Shown here one piece after another: positions 9,297 to 18,619 of a stretch of 64,000 nt of DNA. The notes beneath the pieces are model-generated. The model worked only from the letters and a program-made list of their open reading frames with translations. It did not search any database and had not been told where the DNA came from. Source of the stretch: Vibrio chagasii (GTDB lineage Bacteria; Pseudomonadota; Gammaproteobacteria; Enterobacterales; Vibrionaceae); the NCBI RefSeq assembly GCF_024347355.1, contig NZ_AP025466.1, positions 1-64,000 on the forward strand, given 5' to 3'. The position numbers were made by a program, and so were the translations under genes. Position 1 is the first letter of the stretch; the number at the start of each line of letters is the position of its first letter.

Positions 9297-9489
9297 CACC
9301 CATCTAGCGTAAAATCTTGTAAGACTCGCTATGCTTGATGATTAAGTGATTACACTTAGAACAGATCGAGCGTAATGGAGTATGCAATGTATGGTTATTT
9401 GGCTTCAGAACCCGTGTATAAGTAAAGGTTGTGCTTTTAACCTAGATTAGGAATAGCTCAAAAGTGTATTTGGACATTTCTATCAATGC

Positions 9490-10419
9490 TTAATTTAACT
9501 TAGGAGTGAACTTAATTTCGTTTAACCGTGTAATAACCTGCTCTTCGGTTTCCTTGAGCCAATCATAGCGTTTTGTGTACAAGCGGTGTTTGGTCTTTTT
9601 CAATGTGTCAGTGTCTTTACGAAGAGGCTTAGTGGGCAAAGAAAACCAGTGTTTATCGACCAAAGTGGCGCCATTTTCAGTCCATAGTGTGTTGTAATCA
9701 AACGTTATTGCCCCTCGTTTTGAGCCGATATAGCGCATCGCTTGGTAGATATGACCTTTATTCGAAACAGCTAGAATCTCATCAACTTTCATGTAATTCG
9801 CAAACATAATTGCGAGCTCAACCATCAGTGACTTTGGCCTTAACCCGTGTAAGGAACGGGTTAGTTCTTTGATCTTATCCTGGCTGCTAGTGATGCGCTT
9901 GTTCGTGCCTTGTAGGCAGCCGATGTGCATGGTGCGCTGCCCATTGTTATCAGAGATATTGAAGGTGACCGAATAAATAGTCAGCCCAGTATTGGCTTCG
10001 ACGAGTCTGATCCCCAAGGAGCCTTCACGAGACTCCCCCGAGAAAGTCTCAATCCTAAACTCATCTCCATTTCGATCTGAAAAGGTAAGAAGCTCAAAGT
10101 TAGAAAGGTGCAGATGCACTGTATTTGGACCAAATGTTTGTTCTAAAAGTTCGAAGTGAGAATACAGTAACGAAGCACGTGTTTTAGGTTTGATGCCAAT
10201 ACAGATGAATGGTTTGAGTGGCTTTTCAAAGATTTTAGGATTCTGCTCAAGAAGGTTTGAGAGATTGTTTTTCTCTTTAAGCTGATGCACTTTGCGAATG
10301 ATCTTTGGGTTCATAACGCCCCATAGTGTAAAGCGCAGGTTTTTCTTAATTCGGGTTAAACCTTTGGTGTTTGGGTGTACAGCATTGGAAAGCTCAACGA
10401 TTTGATGAAAATTTTGCAC
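9490..10419 (-). CDS. VirK/YbjX family protein (DUF535)
   Basis: 309 residues. Family hallmarks are the central LQGTNKRITSSQDKIKELT, then LHGLRPKSLMVELAIMFA, and ILAVSNKGHIYQAMRYIGSKRG. DUF535 proteins (Shigella VirK, E. coli YbjX) are cytosolic and tied to virulence-factor production or membrane stress; no enzyme activity is established. It reads toward the GNAT cluster and stands apart from the LysE gene by about 100 bp. Confidence 0.88.
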   Translation of the reverse strand: MQNFHQIVELSNAVHPNTKGLTRIKKNLRFTLWGVMNPKIIRKVHQLKEKNNLSNLLEQNPKIFEKPLKPFICIGIKPKTRASLLYSHFELLEQTFGPNTVHLHLSNFELLTFSDRNGDEFRIETFSGESREGSLGIRLVEANTGLTIYSVTFNISDNNGQRTMHIGCLQGTNKRITSSQDKIKELTRSLHGLRPKSLMVELAIMFANYMKVDEILAVSNKGHIYQAMRYIGSKRGAITFDYNTLWTENGATLVDKHWFSLPTKPLRKDTDTLKKTKHRLYTKRYDWLKETEEQVITRLNEIKFTPKLN

Positions 10420-10521
10420 GTTTACCTCAACTTAGAAAACAAAAAAGCATCGTTGAAAATAAAAAACGATGCTCCATAAAATGATAAGTAGGGGTTAGTG
10501 AAAAAATCGTGAAACTTGAGC

Positions 10522-11133
10522 TTATGACTTTATTGCTAACAATGCTCCGAATGTTAAAAGGCCAAGTCCGCAGGCTTGATTGAGCCTTTTCTTGGCTTTC
10601 AACAAGTGTTTTTGCAAAGTCTTCGAAGTAAATAACATTGCGACAATTCCAAACCACACGCCGTGAAGGACAATCATGTAAAGCCCGTAACCGAGTGCGA
10701 TATGTTGGTTTTCAGCGTCAGATGAAATGACCTGGCTGAAGATACTCAAGAAGAACAACATGGTTTTAGGGTTGAGTACGTTACACAAAAAGCCTTGGGC
10801 TAAATAACGCCAAACACTGATGTTCTGCGTCGTTCCTTCCATAGGGGCAAGTTTGTTGTCTGCGCTTATAATTCCTTTAATCCCTAAGTAAACAAGGTAA
10901 GCGGCACCTGCGTATCGAATGATGTCAAAAAGTTGCTCATTCTGTGAAATTAAGTAACTGATACCTAGCATTGAATAACTAATATGAACACAAATCGCTA
11001 GGCTTACCCCTAACGCTGTCCAAATACCGGCTTGCCTACCTTGATTGACGCTATTCTTCAGAACTAAAACGAAATCAGCACCGGGGCTTATAACAATTAA
11101 TAGCCCCAACACCGCTAAGCTTAACCACTCCAT
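10522..11133 (-). CDS. LysE/RhtB-family amino-acid exporter
   Basis: 203 residues with about six membrane helices. The N-terminal motif VISPGADFVLVLKNSVNQGRQAG is the family signature, and a second conserved stretch reads FLCNVLNPKTMLFFLSIFSQ. These inner-membrane exporters remove surplus amino acids or homoserine lactone-like compounds. It is divergent from a LysR gene with 101 bp between them, the standard layout for a regulator and its export target. Confidence 0.93.
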   Translation of the reverse strand: MEWLSLAVLGLLIVISPGADFVLVLKNSVNQGRQAGIWTALGVSLAICVHISYSMLGISYLISQNEQLFDIIRYAGAAYLVYLGIKGIISADNKLAPMEGTTQNISVWRYLAQGFLCNVLNPKTMLFFLSIFSQVISSDAENQHIALGYGLYMIVLHGVWFGIVAMLFTSKTLQKHLLKAKKRLNQACGLGLLTFGALLAIKS

Positions 11134-11234
11134 AAATACTCCAACTCTCTTATTTGATGAGCCGTCATTGTATGGTTTTTATTTGCTACCTATAATCGAA
11201 ATGAAATCCACGAAACTGTGAGAAAAAATCACAT

Positions 11235-12143
11235 ATGAGGCATCTTAAAGCATTTCATGTTTTTCATGTCGCCGCACATTCGATGAGTTATAGCGAAGCG
11301 GCAGAAAAGCTGAACATTACCCATGGTGCGGTGAGCAAACAGATCAAGGTGTTAGAAAGCCACTTGTCACAAACTCTGTTTTATAAGCAGGGTCGCAATG
11401 TGTGTTTGACCAAAGAGGGTGAGTTGCTTAAAGGCTACACAGAGCAAGCGTTTCAGGCGTTGGATACAGGCGTAACAAAGCTTAACCAACTGAACAACCA
11501 CGCGCTCGAAGTGTCGTGCGAACCAACATTGACCATGCGCTGGTTGATGCCTCGTTTAGGCGATTTTTACGCCGAGTCGGGTATTGATGTTCGTTTGTCG
11601 ACTGCTGGTGGGGCTGTGAATCTAGATGCGACAGGGCTCGATATGGCAATTCGACGGGATGATTTTAAGCTAACCGAAAGCTATAAACAGACACGATTAG
11701 TAGAAGAGTGGGTTGGTCCCGTTTGTTCTCCTGAATACTGGCAACAGATAAAGGACAACTTGGGAGATATAAAGCTATTACACAGCAGTACTCGACTGAA
11801 TGCTTGGGCGCATTGGATGTCTATCACAAAAGACGCAGTAGACAGTGAGGTGTTATCGCAAGTAGCAATGAACCAAACATTCGCACACTTCTACTTTTGC
11901 TTTCAGGCGGCTGTTGATGGGTTAGGGATTGCACTTGGGTCTTACCCACTTGTCGCCGATGATATTGAAAGAGGCAACTTGATCGCTCCGTTTGGCTTTG
12001 TACCTTCTGGTCATCAGTACATATTGCTCACACAAGACAGCGATCAAGATGATTCAGGCCACTTGTTCGTAACTTGGCTGAAGAGTGAGCTGTCGCAGTG
12101 TGTTCCAGCTATTGAACCAACGCCTCCTAAAGGCAAAAGCTAA
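11235..12143 (+). CDS. LysR-family regulator (GcvA-like)
   Basis: 302 residues. The N-terminal winged helix reads FHVAAHSMSYSEAAEKLNITHGAVSKQIKVLE, typical of GcvA-type LysR members, and the rest is a periplasmic-binding-like effector domain with AMNQTFAHFYFCFQAAVDGLGIALG. It probably controls the divergent LysE exporter and itself from the shared 101-bp gap. Its 3' end overlaps the end of the convergent AraC gene by four bases. Confidence 0.93.
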   Translation: MRHLKAFHVFHVAAHSMSYSEAAEKLNITHGAVSKQIKVLESHLSQTLFYKQGRNVCLTKEGELLKGYTEQAFQALDTGVTKLNQLNNHALEVSCEPTLTMRWLMPRLGDFYAESGIDVRLSTAGGAVNLDATGLDMAIRRDDFKLTESYKQTRLVEEWVGPVCSPEYWQQIKDNLGDIKLLHSSTRLNAWAHWMSITKDAVDSEVLSQVAMNQTFAHFYFCFQAAVDGLGIALGSYPLVADDIERGNLIAPFGFVPSGHQYILLTQDSDQDDSGHLFVTWLKSELSQCVPAIEPTPPKGKS

Positions 12144-13252
12144 TTGACTCTTGATGCCGAGTGTTTAGCAAGCTCATGGGGTGGCACACCGAACGCTTTC
12201 TTAAACGCATTGGTGAAGTTTGAAGGATGTTGATAGCCCGCTTCATAGGCCGCTTCGGTGATTGAAACTAAGCCTCGCTCTAAATGCAAACGTGCGATAT
12301 CTAGGCGTCGGTGGCGAATATAGCCGTTGATGGTTAGGTTGTAAGACTGCTTAAAGCGGCGCTGTAAATTGGAGACACTCATTGAGAACCGACGCGCGAT
12401 ACTTTCAAGGCTGAGCGGCTGATCCAGGTTGATTTCAATGTAGCTGATGATGTCTTCTATCTTATTATCGAACCCTTTTTCGGCCTTAACTTGGCTATCG
12501 TTTTCAGCAAAACCACTGTTTTTATTCGTGCTATTTTGGCTAACGTTTATATTTTCAGTGGAGCACTCTTGGCAACATTGGAGCGGCATTTGAGACAAGG
12601 TTTGCGCCAGTAACTGTTGAATCAGTGTCTCGACCATAAGCTTGTCCTGAAAGTTGGTTGGTGTCGCTTGGCTTGTAAGCGTGCTAGCGAGTTGAATGAT
12701 GTCGGGGTTGACCTGAATATCGTAACAAGCCTTATGCGTATCTAAGAATGACTTACTTGAACAGTGATCACTCAAACGAGTTTTAATCCATTGTGGCTTA
12801 ACCAAGATATTGATCTTATTCATTTTATTATCTTGAATTAAAGAACGTCTAAAGTTGGCTGGTTTGGCTAAGTTCACTACCACGCCTTGTGGTCCATTGC
12901 TGGCATCGAGGTCGAACTCCAAATCGTCGTAGCCAAAGGTGAGTTTTCCTTCTAGAAGGATAGTAATCAAAATAGCGGAGTGGGCCGTAGATACGATATT
13001 ACTGTCGACCAGTTCGATACAGCGACCACCATGGACAAAAATTTGGTCGTTGTATTGGTAAGAAAGAAACTTCCCCTCAGCGAGTGAAGTCTGCTTAGTT
13101 TGACCTTGTGTCACGATGATCTGTTTTTCAGTCTGTTCTAGCTTTTTGGTGAGAGCAACCTTCTTGGTAAATGTAGACTTTTTGGCTATCACATTCGCTT
13201 TCGCCACAGCCGTTTCGGCAAGTTTAGTTTGCTCTGACGTTACTTCACCCAT
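12140..13252 (-). CDS. AraC-family regulator, divergent from a TonB receptor
   Basis: 370 residues from the ATG at 13252, chosen because AAAGG lies four bases upstream; the frame runs 32 codons further but that part is not family-like. The C-terminus has the two AraC helix-turn-helix units (LSLESIARRFSMSVSNLQRRFKQ and ITEAAYEAGYQHPSNFTNAFKKAFG). The N-terminal half is a cupin-like sensor with a Lys/Thr-rich lead. The arrangement matches PchR-type regulators that sense a ferric siderophore and activate its receptor gene. An inserted Cys-containing stretch (QCCQECS, middle) is unusual and could bind metal. Confidence 0.88.
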   Translation of the reverse strand: MGEVTSEQTKLAETAVAKANVIAKKSTFTKKVALTKKLEQTEKQIIVTQGQTKQTSLAEGKFLSYQYNDQIFVHGGRCIELVDSNIVSTAHSAILITILLEGKLTFGYDDLEFDLDASNGPQGVVVNLAKPANFRRSLIQDNKMNKINILVKPQWIKTRLSDHCSSKSFLDTHKACYDIQVNPDIIQLASTLTSQATPTNFQDKLMVETLIQQLLAQTLSQMPLQCCQECSTENINVSQNSTNKNSGFAENDSQVKAEKGFDNKIEDIISYIEINLDQPLSLESIARRFSMSVSNLQRRFKQSYNLTINGYIRHRRLDIARLHLERGLVSITEAAYEAGYQHPSNFTNAFKKAFGVPPHELAKHSASRVN

Positions 13253-13336
13253 TTGACCTTTCCTCATAACAGCTATGCGTTTTCGCATAAGCAAATCATC
13301 TGTGCATTTATAAATTACAACCCTATCATATTTACG

Positions 13337-13355
13337 AATTATTATCATTTACATC
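13337..13355 (-). promoter_or_regulatory. Candidate Fur box
   Basis: The minus-strand 19-mer GATGTAAATGATAATAATT is offset by two bases from the best alignment to the Fur consensus GATAATGATAATCATTATC. In the best alignment 13 of 19 positions agree, including the nine-base core AATGATAAT. It lies between the AraC gene and the TonB receptor, 14-32 bp before the receptor ATG, fitting iron repression of both. Confidence 0.55.
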
Positions 13356-13368
13356 TAGGATTGAATTT

Positions 13369-15375
13369 ATGGAAAGCCCAGTCAGCTCAACAATCAAGCT
13401 TTCAGCCCTCTGTATTGCCATAGCCAGTGCGGTTAGCAGCCCTGTGATAGCAGAAGAGAACACATCGCACTTTGACGAAGTGGTGGTGTGGGGAACGAAG
13501 GTATCTAGTAACACCGAATCGATCATTGCCGACGATATGTCACTTAAGCAAGCTGACCATATGTCTGATCTACTACGTGAGATTCCGGGTGTTGATGTTG
13601 GCGGCACGCACTCGGTGAACCAAAGGATTACGATTCGTGGCTTGAGCGAAACGGACCTCGATATTCGACTTGATGGCGCATCTCAGCACGCCAACATGTT
13701 CCACCATATTGGCAACCTCACGCTTAACCCAGACATTTTGAAATCGGCCGATATCCAAGTAGGTAACAACTCAGTCACGCAAAGTGGACTCGGTGGCTCT
13801 GTGTTGTTTGAAACTAAAGATGCAAAAGACCTGCTTCGATACGACGAAAGATTCGGAGCTCGTGTCTATGGCGGTTATGCCACTAACGCAAGTCAACAAG
13901 GCTCTTTAACTGTGTATGGCTTATTATCGGATAACGTTGATGCCATGCTCTATAGCCACTACATGAGCCGTGATAACTTTGAAGATGGTGACGGCAATGA
14001 GACCTTTGGTTCAGAAGGGGATGTATACAACATTCTAGGTAAAATTGGCTTTGAACCGAGCGACTTGCACCGATTTGAACTCGCTTATGATCTCTACCGC
14101 GATAGCGGTGATTATAGTCCACGCCCGGATATGTCGGGTGGCGCGAATGAAGGCCTGTCTAACGATATTCTAATCCCGACTGATTACGATCGTGACACCG
14201 TCACTGCAAGCTATGAGCTACGTGGCGATATTCATCAAGGTGACGTGACGCTTTACAACACTCAAACTGAAATTAAGCGTGATGAAACTGTTATGGCACC
14301 ACGCTGGCCATCGAACCGTTTGTCTAAAAACACGGCAAAGAATCAGAACTTTGGCGTGAATGCTAAGTTCCAATCGGACTACCGTTTGATGTCGTTTGAT
14401 AATGTTGCGACCTACGGTTTTGATTACATGGACAAGTCATCAAGCAGTTATTACGGCAGCAGTAAGTTTATGGATGAGTCGGCCATTTCTACCGCGCTTT
14501 TTGTTGAAGACCAGTTCTACTTTACTCAAGCCTTCTCGATCACAGCGGGAATTCGCTTTGATGATTATCAGCGTAAAGCAGAGACAGGAAATGAAGATTT
14601 CGATGATGTAACTTGGTCTCTAGCGACGCAATGGGATATGACACAAGATTGGACGCTGTTTGCGAGCACACGTTCGTTATTTAAAGGCCCTGAGTTGATG
14701 GAGACCTTTATTGCGTATCAAGATGCCGCGTACTTAGCGGATGATATCAAAGCTGAAACAGGGCAGAACAAACAAGGTGGCGTGCGTTTCGACAAGCGTA
14801 TTGATGATCACTTTGTTGGTGCGAACCTAACTGTATTCCAAACCAATATTGATGATTACATTGCAGAAGAGTACCAGCGTGCTAGCCAAAGTTACTTGAT
14901 TTACAACTTAGGCGACGTGGAGATCAAAGGCTTTGAAGCAAGCTTGTCTTATGGCTACGAGATGTTTAACAGTAAACTTTCTTATGCACGTTCAGATACT
15001 AAAAACAAAGACACAGGCGGCGCTGTCGCGGGTGGAAATGGTCGCAGTATTGATATGGGCGATAGCATCACGTTGACTCTGGATTATCAGTCTGAAGCGC
15101 TTGAAACGATTTTTGGTTGGAACTCGATGTTTGTAAAAGACGAAGATAACGTATTTGATGGTCAGCCAATTAAAGAAGGTTACGATGTTCATAACCTTTA
15201 TGCGCAATGGGTGCCATCAACGGTCGATGGCCTGTCTGTTACCTTTGGTATCGATAACGTGTTTGATGAGCAATACACCTCGCATGCATCTCGTTCAGGT
15301 ACCGCAAGAGGCTTTACCTTGGATGATTATGAACCTGGCCGTAACTACAAGCTTTCTGCCGCGTATCAGTTCTAG
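13369..15375 (+). CDS. TonB-dependent outer-membrane receptor
   Basis: 668 residues. A signal peptide ends near SPVIA; a TonB-box-like DEVVVWGTK follows at about residues 36-44. The plug domain (about 50-160) includes LLREIPGVDVGG, RITIRGL and DIRLDG, and the 22-strand barrel ends with a terminal Phe (KLSAAYQF). Such receptors import ferric siderophores, haem or other scarce ligands using TonB energy. The divergent AraC regulator and Fur-like site point to iron. No ligand-specific motif is clear; FRAP-like wording of haem receptors is replaced by FKGPELMETF, so haem is not supported. Confidence 0.93.
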   Translation: MESPVSSTIKLSALCIAIASAVSSPVIAEENTSHFDEVVVWGTKVSSNTESIIADDMSLKQADHMSDLLREIPGVDVGGTHSVNQRITIRGLSETDLDIRLDGASQHANMFHHIGNLTLNPDILKSADIQVGNNSVTQSGLGGSVLFETKDAKDLLRYDERFGARVYGGYATNASQQGSLTVYGLLSDNVDAMLYSHYMSRDNFEDGDGNETFGSEGDVYNILGKIGFEPSDLHRFELAYDLYRDSGDYSPRPDMSGGANEGLSNDILIPTDYDRDTVTASYELRGDIHQGDVTLYNTQTEIKRDETVMAPRWPSNRLSKNTAKNQNFGVNAKFQSDYRLMSFDNVATYGFDYMDKSSSSYYGSSKFMDESAISTALFVEDQFYFTQAFSITAGIRFDDYQRKAETGNEDFDDVTWSLATQWDMTQDWTLFASTRSLFKGPELMETFIAYQDAAYLADDIKAETGQNKQGGVRFDKRIDDHFVGANLTVFQTNIDDYIAEEYQRASQSYLIYNLGDVEIKGFEASLSYGYEMFNSKLSYARSDTKNKDTGGAVAGGNGRSIDMGDSITLTLDYQSEALETIFGWNSMFVKDEDNVFDGQPIKEGYDVHNLYAQWVPSTVDGLSVTFGIDNVFDEQYTSHASRSGTARGFTLDDYEPGRNYKLSAAYQF

Positions 15376-15497
15376 GAATGAGGAACGAAATAGGTTCAGT
15401 TAGAGTGATAAGCTAGCGGTCGTAGGGATCCGCGAAGTTTATAGCCAGAAGCTGAAGCTATCTGTTTAAACCACTCGCTGAAGTGAGTAGTGAAAAG

Positions 15498-15543
15498 AAA
15501 AGTGCCTCTCGAGCAAGGAATCGAGAGGCGCTTTAGTTTTTTA
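15498..15543. terminator. Bidirectional terminator
   Basis: AAGTGCCTCTCGA / TCGAGAGGCGCTT stem with one mismatch, followed by AGTTTTTT on the plus strand and TTTTCTTTTC on the minus strand. It serves both the receptor gene and the converging ADP-ribosylglycohydrolase-like gene. Confidence 0.88.
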
Positions 15544-15575
15544 TTACTAGAAAGGTTACATGGGCTTAATACAAA

Positions 15576-16520
15576 TTACTCGATGGGTAGAGACAATACA
15601 CTACCATTGAGCTTGACTTGCTTCAGCCATCCTTTCGGAATTGCTCCCTCTTCTTCGTAGAAGCAAGCCGCTAGTACCGCGCCAATCACGATCGCACGCC
15701 CACAACTATCACCACCACATAAGATGTTATCTCTAATACCTTGTTTAAAGCTTTGAGCGCCTGCAATGATGCGAATCAGCAGCGGGAACGCGGCGCTTAA
15801 TTCACAATGTAGTCCGAACTTTTTCGCGGCATCTGTTATTGAAAGCTCAGGCTCTGCGAGGGCTTCATCTATTTGATCGTGTATAAACCTGCTGCAGGTT
15901 TGTCTTACCATCTCTACCGATTGTGATGGAGAGTTACCTTGTATCGCAGCTTGAATTAGCAGCGTGATTGCCTGCGCCCATTCGACGGCTTTGTCATTAT
16001 TGTTGGTGACTCGAACCGCGCTTTCGACCATCGCTGGTAAGGTGTGAGACGTATAAGTACAAGCCACTAATGGGATAATTTTTGAAACAGCAGGCAATTG
16101 CGTGTCATCAGCGCCACAGGCTGTGATGGGGGCATCGGCGACTTCCAATTGATGGATATTCAGCAAGCTCATGCGCGTCGCTTTATCTATGTAACCTTGC
16201 CAACTGCCGCCGAAATCAAACCAGAAGCGGAAATGCTTGATGTAGCATGCTTCATCGTAGTGTTGATTGTCGACTAGGCTATCGACCATCGCTAATAGTT
16301 GAGCGCCGTATTGTGATTGGTCGCCTGCGGATTTTCCTTGGTGAGCAAAATAGCCTTTATCTTGATAATCGGACTCGTTTGGCGAACGAAACTCAGGCTC
16401 GAAACCCGCTACCTGCAAGATCCTCTCTTGATCATATAACCAATGCAGCCCCATAGAGGCAGCGTCCCCGACTAATGCGCCGACAACGGCATAAAACGCT
16501 CGTTCTTTATGATTGTCCAT
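15576..16520 (-). CDS. ADP-ribosylglycohydrolase-fold protein, crystallin-J1-like
   Basis: 314 residues. The fold is recognised from VGALVGDAASMGLHWLYDQERI at the N-terminus and FPLLIRIIAGAQSFKQGIRDNILCGGDSCGRAIVIGAVLAACF near the end. In active ARH/DraG enzymes the metal ligands sit in TDDT and GGDTDT motifs; here these read DQSQYG and GGDSCG, so several acidic ligands are gone. That pattern resembles the crystallin J1 branch, whose catalytic role is unclear. It lies 3' of the amino-acid ABC operon but is separated from it by 214 bp and a hairpin. Confidence 0.85.
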   Translation of the reverse strand: MDNHKERAFYAVVGALVGDAASMGLHWLYDQERILQVAGFEPEFRSPNESDYQDKGYFAHQGKSAGDQSQYGAQLLAMVDSLVDNQHYDEACYIKHFRFWFDFGGSWQGYIDKATRMSLLNIHQLEVADAPITACGADDTQLPAVSKIIPLVACTYTSHTLPAMVESAVRVTNNNDKAVEWAQAITLLIQAAIQGNSPSQSVEMVRQTCSRFIHDQIDEALAEPELSITDAAKKFGLHCELSAAFPLLIRIIAGAQSFKQGIRDNILCGGDSCGRAIVIGAVLAACFYEEEGAIPKGWLKQVKLNGSVLSLPIE

Positions 16521-16623
16521 GTTGGTTTGACCTTTGAGAGAATCCGATGGGATTTGGTATTCAAAGTATAGTAATTAAATGAAGGGTTTGCTGTGTTTTA
16601 GACGAGAGTTTTGAAACGATTAA

Positions 16624-16656
16624 TCCTGATTGGTCAATGAGTTAAACCAATCAGGA
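16624..16656 (-). terminator. Probable terminator of the amino-acid ABC operon
   Basis: Perfect 11-bp inverted repeat (TCCTGATTGGT / ACCAATCAGGA) with an 11-nt loop, about 80 bp after the last permease gene. The T-run on the minus strand is weak. Confidence 0.55.
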
Positions 16657-16734
16657 TAAGCTGATGAATATTATAGGCTAGGTCAAGCAGAGGTTACTGA
16701 AGTGCTACAGAAACAATGGAGTGACTAGTGCAAA

Positions 16735-17658
16735 CTAGCGGTTGAGATAAGCACTTGAGCGTTGCTCTATCTTTCTGAAAATGCGCGACAGAGTGAAGCA
16801 TAGTGCGAAGTAAACCGCGCCAACAATCAGCCAGATTTCAAAGATCAAACCGGATGAGTTGGCCATCTCGGTGCCAACGAAGGTCATTTCTTGAATCGAA
16901 ATCAGAGACACAATCGAGGTGTCTTTTACCAACGAAATTGCTTGGCCAGCCAAAGGTGGTGTAATCGCGGTTAATACCTGTGGGCCTATCACATATCGAT
17001 ATTTTGAGAAGACGGATAAACCAAGTGAGTCCGCCGCTTCCCATTGGCCTTTAGGAATGCTTTCCAAGCCAGCACGAATTACTTCAGCGATATACGCCGA
17101 AGAGAGTAGACCAATACAGATAACCCCAGAAGCTAAGTTTTCCCAAAGGTTGGCTGGGCCAAATAGAAAGGCTTGCAGCTGGTTAATATCACCATTGTGT
17201 TCACGCAGAAGGGTTTCTAAACCAAGCAAAGGAATCAGTTGGTTAGAGACAAAAAAGTAAAAGATAAACACAAAAACCAGTGGTGGAATATTTCGAACCA
17301 ATTGGATGAAAAGCAGAGCTGGAGTCTTAAATAGAGCGATCTTAGAGTGTCTTGCGACCCCTAGCAGGGTACCGAAAGATAAGGCCAACACCATACTCCA
17401 CAAACTTAAACGTAGTGTTGCGACTAGGCCTTGGAAGAAGTAAGGGATGCTACCTTGAGAAGGTGGAATGAAGATCAGCGTGAACGCGTCCTCCCATCGC
17501 CACTGATAGTTAATGCCGACAGCAGAGCGATAATAAAGCCAACCTGCAAACGCACAAATGATGGCAAATAACACACCATCCAAGAGATTGAGGCGTTGAT
17601 ACCAAGGCTTCATGTGAAGGTTGGGCTTGGGCGTTGATAATGCGCTAGTACTACTCAC
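16735..17658 (-). CDS. Polar amino-acid ABC transporter permease (HisMQ family), operon gene 4
   Basis: 307 residues with about eight hydrophobic segments. The HisM/GlnP signature is clear: FFQGLVATLRLSLWSMVLALSFG, then IQLVRNIPPLVFVFIFYFF and the EAA loop AADSLGLSVFSKYRYVIGPQ. It forms half of the inner-membrane channel with the permease at 18620-19417. Its extended N-terminus resembles AapQ-type permeases of general L-amino-acid systems. It is separated from the binding-protein gene by a 139-bp gap containing a stem-loop, so its expression may be lower. Confidence 0.92.
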   Translation of the reverse strand: MSSTSALSTPKPNLHMKPWYQRLNLLDGVLFAIICAFAGWLYYRSAVGINYQWRWEDAFTLIFIPPSQGSIPYFFQGLVATLRLSLWSMVLALSFGTLLGVARHSKIALFKTPALLFIQLVRNIPPLVFVFIFYFFVSNQLIPLLGLETLLREHNGDINQLQAFLFGPANLWENLASGVICIGLLSSAYIAEVIRAGLESIPKGQWEAADSLGLSVFSKYRYVIGPQVLTAITPPLAGQAISLVKDTSIVSLISIQEMTFVGTEMANSSGLIFEIWLIVGAVYFALCFTLSRIFRKIEQRSSAYLNR

Positions 17659-17738
17659 GTCATTCCTGTTTAAACAATGATTATTAATGTGTTGTGAGAC
17701 TGGGCTATGAATTTATAGCTATCTCGGGTACTTCTTAA

Positions 17739-17765
17739 AAGGCAGTACCAGCAAGGTACTGCCTT
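17739..17765 (-). terminator. Intra-operon stem-loop / attenuator
   Basis: Perfect 11-bp inverted repeat (AAGGCAGTACC / GGTACTGCCTT) with TTTTAAG following on the minus strand, just after the binding-protein gene. Such elements in ABC operons allow high binding-protein and lower permease output. Confidence 0.65.
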
Positions 17766-17797
17766 GATTGGTTATTTAGCGTCTAATTAACCGTCGA

Positions 17798-18607
17798 TTA
17801 CTGACCTTGAGCAATCTGATCTTGCCAATCTAGAGTAGAGAACCAGTACTCGTAACGTTCTTTCAACCAACCGTCTTCAGTACGAGCTTTGATCCACTCG
17901 TTGAAGAACTCCGCTTTGTCCGTTTCACCTAGGCGAACAGCAAATGCTTCGTTACCTTTTGATAGACGCTCATCAAATGGAATGAATAGCGTGTCAGCGT
18001 TCTTGATTGCTTCGTGTTCTGGCTTAGGGCTAGAAGCGATAACCGCGTGTGCATTGCCGTTTAGTACTTCTTGGAACGCTTGAGCGTCGTCATCGAACTG
18101 AAGTACTTTCGCTTTCGGGAAGGTTTCACGAGCAACTTGAACTGTGAAGGCGCCACGACGAGCTGCAATTTTCACTCGACGAGAGTCGAAATCAGAAATC
18201 TTGCTGAAGCCTTCTGCTAGCTCTTTGTTAGCCGCCAGTTGAACACCAGAGTGAGAATATGGTTCAGTAAAAAGAACACTCTTAGCGCGCGCTTCAGTAA
18301 TCGACATACCGCCAATGATTACGTCAAACTTATTCGATAATAGTGAAGGGATAATGCCATCCCATGCTGTCGGTACAAATTCAACTTTCCAGCCTGAATC
18401 CTCAGCAAGGCGTTTTGCAACATCGATTTCAAAGCCGACAAGATCGCCTTGTTTGTTACGCATTGCCCAAGGAACAAAAGTCGACATGCCAACACGTAGA
18501 GAGCCACGCTCGTTGATTTTGTCTAAGTTAGGCGTTTCAGACGCAAGTGCAGGCAAACTTACGGCAAGCGCAAGTAAAGCAGTGATAGCGGTTTTAAATA
18601 GCTTCAT
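17798..18607 (-). CDS. Amino-acid ABC transporter substrate-binding protein
   Basis: 269 residues with a signal peptide (MKLFKTAITALLALAVSLPALA). The SBP family 3 pattern is present: LRVGMSTFVPWAMRNKQGDLVGFEIDVAKRLAED, then IIGGMSITEARAKSVLFTEPYSHSG. It binds a polar amino acid in the periplasm and delivers it to the two permeases encoded on either side. AAGGA lies nine bases before the ATG. The exact ligand cannot be read from the sequence. Confidence 0.94.
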   Translation of the reverse strand: MKLFKTAITALLALAVSLPALASETPNLDKINERGSLRVGMSTFVPWAMRNKQGDLVGFEIDVAKRLAEDSGWKVEFVPTAWDGIIPSLLSNKFDVIIGGMSITEARAKSVLFTEPYSHSGVQLAANKELAEGFSKISDFDSRRVKIAARRGAFTVQVARETFPKAKVLQFDDDAQAFQEVLNGNAHAVIASSPKPEHEAIKNADTLFIPFDERLSKGNEAFAVRLGETDKAEFFNEWIKARTEDGWLKERYEYWFSTLDWQDQIAQGQ

Positions 18608-18619
18608 GCTGATAAATCC

